From the NCBI GenBank assembly GCA_011800805.1, contig MPNW01000116.1:80803-144802 (forward strand): a stretch of DNA of 64,000 bases, written 5' to 3'. How positions within the stretch are numbered: position 1 is the first letter of the stretch; every line of letters starts with the position of its first letter. Shown piece after piece: positions 43,374-54,700 of the stretch. Origin of the DNA: Hirudo medicinalis (taxonomy: Eukaryota > Annelida > Clitellata > Hirudinida > Hirudinidae). Both the position numbers and the translations under genes were made by a program. The notes under the pieces were generated by a model, which worked only from the letters and a program-made list of their open reading frames with translations, had not been told where the DNA came from and did not search any database.

Positions 43374-44660
43374 ATGAAAAAGAAGCTCGCCACTTCTGGC
43401 GACAATGCAGACGAAAAGAATCAGATCTTGATACAACATGGCTACACAATGTACAAGGATGTACTGGGCGTCGGTGCCTTCAGTACTGTAAGAACGGCTT
43501 ATTCAAATACTCATAAGCGTGATGTGGCCATCAAGATAATTCCTAAAGTTAACGGAGCCAAAGAGTTCTTGATGAAGTTTCTTCCAAGGGAGCTGGAAAT
43601 TATGCGGGAGCTGGTTCATCCGAATGTTATCGCATTTCTCCAAGCTATTGAAACCAACGTTAAGGTTTATGACAATGCTTGACAATCAACCCACTAAACA
43701 TAAATTACTTATTCAGTAGCATATTAGTTTTGCATGGGCTTCGATAGGCAAGTATCAAGGAATTTGTTTGAATTTTTATTTTCTCAAACACGCTATTTTG
43801 AACATCGTCTATTCGATTCCTAGATTTATCTCGTTTTGGAACTTGTGAACGGAGGCAGTCTACTTCAGGTAATTCACCAAAAACATAAGTTGAACGAAGA
43901 CAACTCTTCCAACGTTTTCTTGCAGCTCTGCAATGGTTAGGAAAAGTTGTCCAAACTAAAATTAAGAAACTTCAATAATTTAATAATATTCATTAAACCA
44001 TTTGTGAATTTGTTATTTGCGACAAATTTTTAGGAATATCTCTGAATCATACATTTCTAGGTATGGAATATTGTCACAGCAAAGGTGTTGCTCATAGAGA
44101 TCTGAAATGTGAGAATATTCTTCTAGACAAGAAAGGACAGGTCAAGATCATAGATTTTGGTTTTGGTAGGGGAAATTTGGAGCCAGTCAAAGACAAATAT
44201 CTCAGAAGTACCACATATTGCGGTAGTTATGCCTATGCCTGTCCGGAAATTCTCCAAGGCATTCCATATGTGCCACAGCTATCGGATGTATGGAGCATGG
44301 GAGTTATATTATTTGTCATGGTCAGCATTTAATTATATTTTACACAATTTGTTACATTAGTCAAATATTTAATCAATATTGTTATACTATTAAAATACAT
44401 TCGTGATAAAGACCATCGCGCTTCTATTAATTCCTCAGCTCCACGGCTATCTCCCTTTTGAGGATATGAGTTTAAAACGCCTCATAAAACTAGTTCTAGC
44501 AGGGCCTCTCTTTAAAGGCGAAATTGCACTGACGTCAGAGGCCAAGGACCTCATTCTGAGGATTCTGGTAACCGAAGATAAACGTTGTCACGTGTCGGAT
44601 GTCAAGAAGAGCAGTTGGCTTCAAAATATTGATATGGAAAGCACAATGGTCACTTCTTGA
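43374..44660 (+). CDS. Testis-specific serine/threonine kinase-like (TSSK4-like)
   Basis: Small kinase of the TSSK branch of the CAMK group; vertebrate members act in sperm formation. Four exons (43374-43664, 43824-43935, 44061-44320, 44439-44660) give 294 residues. The protein is almost only a kinase domain: GVGAFSTV glycine loop, AIKII with the catalytic Lys, [13 protein letters not shown] hinge, [19 protein letters not shown] catalytic loop, DFGFGRG, then [13 protein letters not shown]. The CPE in place of the usual APE, preceded by GSYAYA, is the form I recall from TSSK4, and [10 protein letters not shown] follows. A short tail ends VTS. The start gives 25 residues before the kinase fold. 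AATAAA lies at 44907. Subfamily assignment is by motif memory only, so I leave the symbol blank. Confidence 0.85.
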
Positions 44661-45236
44661 ATAACTTGATTTATTTCGTTGAATGAGCATTTTTGATTCT
44701 TATCACATAGGAATATTTACGAGTGTTTAGTCATTTTACGAAATTACATCCGAATGTATTAAGAAATTGGATTATCAAATAACAAAACGCTTTGAAGTAG
44801 ATTCTAAATTAATGTTAATGTTATTGCTAAATATATTTATGCTTTCTCTAAATACTTGCGACATTTAGTGTAATCAAGTTTGCTAATTATTTATTGTTTT
44901 TAATCTAATAAAATGCCCAAATACAAGTGATAAAAGGTTTATTTTTTTAGATAATTTTATGATCATATTTACAAGATTTTAAGCATCTATTCTATTTTCA
45001 ACAAAAAAAAAATATTGAGCAAGCACGTCCTAAAACTAAACTTTTAAAACAAACAAAACTACGTTTTAACGTTCACTTATGAGGCAACTGAGTATGCAGT
45101 TCGTGATTCATCCGTGACCTTTCGTCATTCTTTTGTCGTGGTCAAAGGTCGAATGGTAATCCTTAAGCATTTAATACAAACTTTACACACCGATATTTTC
45201 AGTCTAACTAGCCGCTGGTTGTTTGTAGTAACGAAA
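44661..45236. other. Intergenic, TSSK 3' region and AFMID promoter
   Basis: AT-rich spacer. AATAAA at 44907 fits the TSSK transcript end. Nothing else is recognised. Confidence 0.45.
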
Positions 45237-48187
45237 ATGGATAGTCTGACTTATCAGAAGTACTTGAAGGACACGTCTGCATTGAAAAGTAAGGTACGAG
45301 TATTTAGTTGTTGATTATGAACCGGCATAACACCCAACCTAACGGCAATGTTAGAGTAGAATCGTATCTGTTTCCTGTAAGTGTTGACGTTACATTTAAT
45401 TATTTGAAAGGATTTTGAAGAAATCGATGTATTGATTTCACCCAGCCGATGGTGTGTGAGGCTGCCCGGCGAAAAAGCTGTTACTGCGTTTGACTATGAA
45501 ACACAAAGATGTCAGAATTCTTCTGTTTTCAGATTATTTGATGCCTTTGTCATGAAGACATTCTTTACTATATTATTGCATTTTTATGGCCACCATAGTC
45601 GAATATTTTGTTAAGTTACTGTCATTTACTTAATGTAACGGCTAAGTGGTTATGTCAATTTTAATTAGGGTTATGATCATTGTTTTCGTCTTGAACCCCG
45701 AAATAATATTTCAAGTATGTTCATTAACTTGATCAGATTTTTCAAATGATAATTAATGAAATAATAATGATGACATTAAACTACGAAAATAGTGAAATTA
45801 ACAAATCTCCAGTAAGCGATGAGAGTGCTAGTGAATTTCACATTGACAATGACATTCCCTATGGAGACACAGAAAAACAGCGCTTCGACATTTTGAGTCG
45901 AACCAAAGATTATAAAAGTGAGCATTGACATTAAAATAGACTGCCTAAATATTTTATGAATATAATGTACATATTTTCCATTGCACACATTAAACATTTA
46001 ATTATTAGCGATGCAGTTGTCCACATTATCATGTAAAATTAACTGGCTAATGCAATCATCTTTAGACTGCCCGCTTTTTATATTTTTCCACGGAGGCTAT
46101 TGGATGGCAATGAAGTAGGACTTTTTAATTTTTAAAGTATTGAGAGTTCTCCTTTAAATATATAAACATTGATTCTAATGAAATACAATAAAATATTGCT
46201 GTTCTGGATCTTTAAATCCAGCAAGCATTTGTAGCTTCCACAAATTTCTTCGATTATTTTCCAGAATTTCTAGTGAATAGAAAGTTATTTAAACTTAATT
46301 TTTAGAAAATAACGTTTATTGCATTTATAAAATAATTGATAATCAATATTTGGAAAATATTCAAATTAGGAAGGAACAGTTTTACCACATTGGCAAGCCT
46401 CTTGTCAAAAGCGGCATCGTTTTTATTACCGTTGGTTACGATCTAGCCCCTGGAGGTACGAATATAAAAGAGATTCTAAAATTAATTTTCTTTGTCTAAT
46501 TTACATCTTATAAAAATTATTGAATTAACGTTTTAGCAACAATGACGGAAATCGTGAAACAATGTTCAAAGGCAATTGAGAAAATCATCAGCATCGCCGA
46601 GGAGAGACATTGCAGGTTGAGTGGGATGCTGAGATAACTCCACAATATTAATATGGATGTTAATTGGTAACGTATTGCATTGCAATGTAATGTATTACAT
46701 TAAAAGAGCTTGTTACTACCATAGAACACAGCAAATATTTAAAAATAACCCTTTGAATTTAATATATCAAATCGTCCCAACAAGTACGGTTAGCGGTTAC
46801 TTGGTCACTTGGTGCATGTACTCGAATTTCTTACTTCAGGAATTGAACCCGCTTGGGAAAAATCAGCATATTAATAAATTCATTAATTAATAATGGTTGA
46901 ATTTAACATTTCGAAATTTCCAGGGACATTTACATCGCTGGTCACTCGGCAGGTGGGCAACTGGCTCTCGTGAGCACTTGTTGGATGCAATCGTTAAATG
47001 AAGTATCACATTACATCAAAGGTATGAGACTTTAACGAGATGATGAAGGTTTAAAAGAGATGAGGATGATGATGATGATGATGATAACTCCACCAGGATT
47101 TATTCTCATGTCCGGAGTTTTTGATCTCCATCCCTTGCAGTTGTCGTCAGAGAATAAAGTCCTGCAAATAACAGAGTGAGTGTGATTTGATGAGGTTTTG
47201 TATCATAAAAGTTCTCTTAAGTGTTTTTATTTATTTAATATTATCTCGTGATGATTATTTTTATTAATTTGATGATTGTGCTACTGGAGAAATAATAAAT
47301 ACAGTTTAGAAATCCTTATTTATTCATCGAGTTATTCAAAATTATGTTTAAGTATTAATTTTATTATTAATTGATTTGCAAGATGTAAATTTTGAATCCT
47401 TTATTTGTGATATTTGAAGCATTGAAGCTGAAAAATACAGTCCTCTCAGTAAAGGATGTATCGACAAAATACGCACATTTCTCAAACACTCCAGATATCT
47501 TATCATCGTTCCCGAACATGATGCGCCTGAGTTTTTACGACAAGCAAAATGCTTGCATGAGGTATTTAATTATGTACGTGTATCGCATAGTTAAGATGAT
47601 TTGTTGTATTAAGTTAAAGGTCGATGTTTGTAATAATAGTTAATAATCAAATAGTTATTAGTGAACATACATCATATTTTAAACATAATTTAAAAATTTT
47701 AATATAAATAACTACTTTTGGATTGTTAATAGTTAATCAAATACAATTCCGCTCAGGTTTTGTTGGAATACAAAATAAATGCAGAGCTTGTTGATTTGAA
47801 AGGAAGAGATCACTTTGATTACATCGAAAAATTGGCGGAACACAACGATCTCTCCCTGGTATTATTAATTTTAGAACTATTCTATTACCAACTTCTATTT
47901 TGGATATTGAATTTTGGTTATCAGATTTCTTTTAATCATAATTTTTGTTATATATAAATCTGTAAATATGTAATATTAATATTGTTATTATTACTTGTTA
48001 ATTATCTACATGCATTAAATATTGATATTTTTATCGACCCTAACAACCTCTCTGGGCCGAAGAGCCCCCAATGTCCATACTTGTGGGCCGCATAAATTAT
48101 TTTTGCTTAAAATTAAATTTACTTTATTTCAATGTTTTTTTTTTTCAGAAAATCATAAACTTCATAAACACCTCCCGAAGTACATAA
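45237..48187 (+). CDS. AFMID: Kynurenine formamidase (arylformamidase)
   Basis: Alpha/beta hydrolase of tryptophan breakdown that converts N-formylkynurenine to kynurenine and formate. Eleven exons: 45237-45293, 45411-45510, 45813-45917, 46066-46114, 46370-46455, 46537-46615, 46924-47021, 47097-47175, 47420-47561, 47757-47858 and 48149-48187. They give 311 residues with closing phases (about 303 in human). Landmarks: SPSRWCVRL near the N terminus (family SRWVVRL), DIPYGD, the oxyanion-hole motif FHGGYW, the nucleophile elbow GHSAGGQLAL (catalytic Ser), GFILMSGVFDL, IVPEHDAPEF (catalytic Asp) and DHFDYIEKL (catalytic His). The third exon's start was chosen at 45813, because the earlier open stretch from 45746 does not fit the phase. 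AATAAA lies at 48231. Confidence 0.92.
47059..47084. repeat. (GAT)n microsatellite
   Basis: Seven to eight GAT units in an AFMID intron, a few bases before the acceptor at 47097. Confidence 0.85.
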
Positions 48188-48745
48188 AGTCATTTCTGCA
48201 GAGAATGAATTGAAAATGCGATGATCATCTAATAAATTAAAACTTGTGTCTTGACAAATTCAAATAGTTATTATTATTATTATATTGAATTATTATTTGA
48301 AAGTGTAATCGCTGAAGACAAGTTTGCATTCAAAACAAACTCAAAACTGACCTTTACTCCCATTACTGATCGCATGTGTTTGAAAGAGCACCATTTAAGA
48401 TGGCTGAACATTTATGATAAACCTCGAACTTGAGTGGCATCAAAAACAGAATGAAGTGGTTTGCGGATAGGAATAAGTGTCATCCGTTTTAAATATTAAA
48501 GCAGCTACAAAGCTGTGAATTTATAACTTTTAACATTCGCAAGCTGTAATGCAGTAATTATGGTTCCATGCCCATAGGATAATTGCGTACATTGAACGCA
48601 ATTGAACACAAATTGTAATATGTAAAAATATGTAAATGTTCAGATCTGTGACGAGTTTAATTGAAATGTTTTTGAATTAGTTAAAAATATCAGTTCGTCT
48701 TGTTTCACTCCCGCGCAGCTCTTAATAATAAATAGCTCATTGAAG
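48188..48745. other. AFMID 3' region
   Basis: AATAAA at 48231 probably ends the AFMID transcript. The rest is AT-rich spacer up to the tentative MTR4 start. Confidence 0.45.
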
Positions 48746-51700
48746 ATGGACTTTTCAAAACCAGAAGAGAAATACTATTTTGACGTACAACAAATTTAGA
48801 GGAACTTAAAGTTAATTAACTGCATATCGCCAGGGTTATAACAAGTTCTAATAAAATAAATAAATCTACCACAATTACGTTAATTTAGTTTAAAACGCCA
48901 TTATACATCCGTGTCAATTGTCATGTGCGCAATTGTCTGGTTACCAGTAATTATATATGTGCGAAATTTGCTTTTATTTTAATAAATTAAGCTTGAAAAT
49001 AACCTAAAACATAGTTAGACCATGTAAATAAGAGATAGTAGCCTTTTGCAATTTTTGATGTAGAGTTCATAGTATTTTATTTAGAAATCTATGCAAGAGT
49101 TGTTCAGGCATGGTAATGTTTATGATTTACTGACAGTGGAGTGTCAGTAGAGAAGCGGAAATTTGCCAATTTAAGAACTAAAAAATAGCCCAAACAGCTT
49201 AATAGATGATCTAGCAGCTCTTTTTAAATGTTTAATGTTCACTTTTTGAAGATCTGGATCCCTAACCCTTCCAATAAGCAATACAATCCAAAACGGGTTC
49301 ATATGTCCTCGAAACTTATTTTATGTAAATGCAAAAACTTTTTGTCAAAAAGTCTTAAAGTTGTCTTGAAGTTCCCTTGAGACATATGCGACCATAATAT
49401 CATTAAAACTCACTAGCATTTAATGTTTTTACTTGCGCCTTGAGGATGGCTTAACAAATTTAAAAATTGTAATTAAAGACAAAACACAGGTGGCATTATA
49501 TTTAATAAATGTAACATGAAAAAAATCTTCAGAAATTAAATCTTACGAGATGTGAATAATAATTTTATGTCCATTTTTAAAATTAACTTCTTTTGTTTAT
49601 ATTTCGTTCGAGACATTGCATAGCAGTATTATCGTTCGCAGCGTGTTTTGGTTTTTTATAGCTTAACGCATTACCCAGGAGAAAAAATGGGGCAAGTGAA
49701 TTTTAATTTAGTCTGCATCTAATTTGATTTTATGAAAAAATTGTATGATTTGGTAATCAGATGTTTCATTACCGTTCCCGAAGTTCATGCTTCAAATGAT
49801 TTTAAATGTTAATAAGCCTGGAAAGTCTTAATGGTTTAGTTTCAGACTTTAAGCTAACTTACCATCTATGTGTAACTACATTGATTGAAACTTTATATTT
49901 GAATGCTTCATCGGTTTTTGTGGGATTTTATGTAGTGAAACCATAGAATGTACATTAACAATAATGGGTAATGGGCGTAAAACCATAGACATCATGTAGC
50001 TAACACAGCTAAATATTAATGAGCATAAAAATAAAGCAATTAAACACCATGAAATACCTACAAAGTTATTTAAATTTAGTTTGGATGTTACCAATGTCAA
50101 ACTAATGCCTTCAAAAATGTTCAAGTCACATTCTTTTACTTGCATATCAAGACTATCATTTTCATATTCATGCAATAGCATTTTTATTATTTTTCAACTT
50201 AATTAATATTAAATTGCCATCCTTTGTGCAAATTTGATGGCAGTATTGTGCATCTTTTAATGATTATGTTATTTATATTTTGATTTACATAATTTTTGTT
50301 TTATTAAAAATTATTCAATGAATTTTAATTATAAAAGTTATATTTTTAAATAACATAAATATCTATTTAATTAATTAATATATTATATATTATGCTATTT
50401 ATTTTAATATAATCATCTCATCAGACATTACTGTAACATTCATTTCTGAGGCTGGTTTCATTCAGAATGCTCTTGTGCTCTTAAAGTCTTCTCCATAAAA
50501 CATTCAAGTTATACAAATATCTTTTGAAGTTAGGTCATTGCATCATTGTCAAGGTTCAAAGCAATGTACAAATCAAATATATTGTGTAAATATTGGCATA
50601 TGGAGTCCTATTCAGAAGGAGAAGGGATCCTCTGGGATCACTTTTACTCAATGCTTCTTCAGTTTATTTGATTTAAGTTGCTATTTTCAACTGTCAAAAA
50701 TTACCAGGGATAAAATAAAACTCATTTGCATGGAACATTATCTTGAACATGACTCTTTTTTAAAGAATATTTGATGAATCAATTGACTGGGCTGCAATAT
50801 ACGAGCAAGCAAAAGACGATCCAGAAAAGAAACGAAATCTTCCTGCCGAATATTTTGTCAGACGTAAAAGGTTAGTTTGGATTTTTAGATTATTGATCTT
50901 GGTTAATATTAACTTTCTAATGCGTTTCATAACAATTATTATTTTTTTAAGTTGTCAACATTTGCAGTGTTCTTATGCCTATATTGTTAATTAATACCAG
51001 TAATTACCATGAGCGTCTCTTTTCAGATTGAGAGATGAAGTGGAGGAAAATGTGAAAGTTAAGAAGAAATTGAGTGTGTGGGGCAGGGAGAGAGAGTTGG
51101 TTATGATGACATTTATTATCACCATAGTTATGATGGCATTTATTATCACCATAGTTATGATGACATTTATTATCACCATAGTTATGATGGCATTCATTAT
51201 CACCATAGTTATGATGGCATTTATTATCACCATAGTTATGATGGCATTTATTATCACCATAGTTATGATGGCATTTATTATCACCATAGTTATGATGGCA
51301 TTCATTATCACCATAGTTATGATGGCATTCATTATCACCATAGTTATGATGGCATTCATTATCACCATAGTTATGATGGCATTCATTATCACCATAGTTA
51401 TGATGGCATTCATTATCACCATAGTTATGATGACATTTATTATCACCATAGTTATTGATGACATTTATTATCATCATAGTTATTGATAAGCTGAAATCTT
51501 TAAAAAAACTTACTTATTATGTTATTATGACAACAATGCACCCATAAAATAGCAAGTATTCTTCACTGCCAGAGTCTTTAAGAGCCAGATGCCTAGATTC
51601 AAGTCCAGGAGACTTGATACTCCAGAGGGATGTCTCCATGATGTTATTCTGCTCGAGGGAATGGAATACAACCCTAAGCTCCATGCCCCGGATTTTGAAC

Positions 51701-54700
51701 CCGCCCGCTCGTATCCCTTCACTTTAGATCCTTTTCAGAAAGAGGCCATCGCCTGCATTGAAAACAATCAGTCGGTTCTCGTGTCCGCGCACACGTCTGC
51801 CGGAAAAACTGTAGTGGCGGAGTGAGTTTGTCTGCGCCCAAATATTCCCTTGTTATCCATTAGTGTCATGATTGATATCACATTTCTATGGATTGATGTG
51901 ATTTAGTAACTATTATTAAATCACAGGTATGCCATAGCCCAGTCTTTAAAGAATAACCAGAGGGTTGTCTATACAACTCCTATCAAAGCTCTCAGCAATC
52001 AGAAATACATGGACCTCAAAAGGGAATTTGGTGACGTCGGGCTCATGACAGGCGATATAACCATTGATTCCATGGCAAAAGTCATTGTCATGACAACAGA
52101 GGTGAGTAGTGAGATTGTTTCTAGAAATTGAATATGCAATGCTCACATTGTGCATGTCAGATTCTATTTAATCTGTGCATCTTTTAGACGTCGACCGTCT
52201 CGCATTTTGACTACTTAGCATGATTAATACAACGTTCACAGATTTTGAGGACCTACTTGTACAATGGAACCTTTCTTGGCAAGGAGCCCAGTTGGATAAT
52301 ATTTGATGAAATTCATTACATGAGGGACAAAGGTGTGACGATATTTTCAATGTTTACATTGTCATGTTAAGCTTGCTTGCTTTACTCTTACTTCATTTTG
52401 AAGAAAGGGAGTGTGACCTTATTAATAGGGTGAGGTCAGCTAAATCATGTTAATTTTGTGATGTCAATGTAAATGGTTTCATTTTTTAAATATTTATAAT
52501 GATAAGTGTTTTATGGTGCCATAAGCCTAACCATCAAATGTGCTCTTACCATATATCGGTGGCAATTTGGGACAGTACAAACTGGTTTGCAAACGCAACA
52601 CATAACAACTGTTGCTTTTACTGTCACACACAGGAATGCAACTCTCTGAGCCAACTTGGACTCCATTAATGTTTTTTGTGATTTGTAATTAAGAAAGGGG
52701 TGTAGCCTGGGAGGAGTCAATCATCCTGCTGAAGCCCCACATGCGATGTGTTTTTCTATCTGCCACCATTCCGAATGCCAAGCAGTTTGCAGAGTGGATA
52801 TGCTATCTACACAGACAGGTGTGTAGATCAAAATCTTTAAGAATTTGTTTACATTTTAATTTGATTATTGGCAGTATTTTTAGATTTTTTGGGAAGAGCC
52901 ACTAACGAACCACTTTTATTGCTATTTAACTTTCAAGTCTCTTATTTATGGATTCATTTGAATTTTTTGTCGATCGATTGCAGCCGTGCCATGTGGTCTA
53001 CACCGAGTTCCGACCCACCCCCTTGATGCACTACATATATCCAGAGGGAGGCAATGGGATCTATCTCATAGCGGATGAAAAGGTAGCAACAAAATGATGT
53101 ATACATTCAATGTTATTATATTTTATTTTCTCATGGTTTTTGCAGGGGACTTTCAAAGATGACAACTTGAATGAAGCAGTTAACATCATGAAGAACACAG
53201 GAGATGCAGGCAAAGATCAAAAAGGAAGGAAAGGGGGATTTGTGGGTTTGTGAAATATTTACTTCAAATTTTTTGTGGTAGTTTCGTCACATTGTAGATG
53301 CATGTATTATTTTTAGGTTGGCATCCATCCAACATTTATAAGGTGTATGACTCTTTGACATTTTATCATTTGCAGGAGACTCAAACTGCTTGAAACTTGT
53401 AAAGATGATCATCGAGAACAAGTTTGCACCTGTTGTAGTTTTCAGCTTCAGTAAGAGGGATTGTGAGGCTTATGCAACCCAGACATCCAAACTTGATTTC
53501 AACACAGGTCATTTTGATAGCATCAAACATTTTAAAAATCATTTGCAAGTATTTTACATTATTGATAGCATTCTTTATATTGCCATGTTGCAAAATAGTT
53601 GCTTAATAAATGCTAATGTTTATATTCAATTTATCAAATGATCATGTAATAATTCATGAAGATGAGGACAAAAAGGAAGTTAAAAGATATTACAATGCTG
53701 CCATATTATATCTCTCTGAAGAAAACAGAAAATTGCCTCAGGTTAAAACTGAATTTAATTAACCATATTTTTTTTTATTGCATAATTAATAATAATAATT
53801 AAGTTATCGAATAAACCTTATAGGTCGAGCACTTCCTCCCATTAGCTCTGAGAGGCATTGGCATCCACCATTCGGGTCTGTTGCCTATCATGAGGGAATT
53901 GACCGAAATTTTATTTGAAGCGGGTTTCATCAAGGTCTGGCGTCCCATTAACTTGTGTATTGTTTTGTATTTTATTTCTAATGATAATCATAAATATTTG
54001 GGTGAAGTTTTCTTTGTCTTGATTGTTTATTAAAGATCATGCTTAAAACATGAATGATGTTGTACCTTATCTTGTTTCTAATGTTATCATCATTTTCAAC
54101 TGAGCTTGATCGCAAAGGTCCTCTTCACGACTGAGACATTTGCTATGGGATTGAACATGCCTGCAAGAACAGTGCTCTTTACTGGGGCAAGAAAGTTTGA
54201 TGGCAAGGATTTCAGATGGGTTTGTAAATAAGAATTGTCACAACATAACATTAAATTCTTTGTTTATCCTACAAATTGATTTTGCAGTTGACATCTGGCG
54301 AATATATTCAAATGAGTGGAAGGGCTGGAAGGAGAGTCTTGACGACAAGGGCATTGTAATCATGATGATGGATGAGAGGATGACTACAACTGTTACTAAG
54401 GAGATGATTACAGTAAATATTCATTGTTAAATCAAATAATCTTGCAATGCCTTAATAATTATCATTTTCAAACAAGATGATTTGAACGTGGCTTCGGTTT
54501 TAGGTCGGCCGATAAAGCACAACCATGCATTAACCACAAATTAATCGGAATGAAAAACCTTAACCGACTTTCAGGGAAAATCAGATCCACTGAACAGTGC
54601 CTACAGACTGACTTACAACATGATAGCACAGTCTCTCATGAACCAATCAGTGAGTGGAGTGACCCCCGAGTTCATACTCCAAAAGTCGTTTCTTCATTTC

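Noticed and set aside
45746..45812. Earlier start of the third AFMID exon
   Set aside because: The open stretch before 45813 is AT-rich, does not match the family and does not fit the phase left by exon 2.
51004..51486. Four overlapping open frames of 126-157 codons on both strands
   Set aside because: They are the 27-bp minisatellite read in several frames. They are not separate genes.
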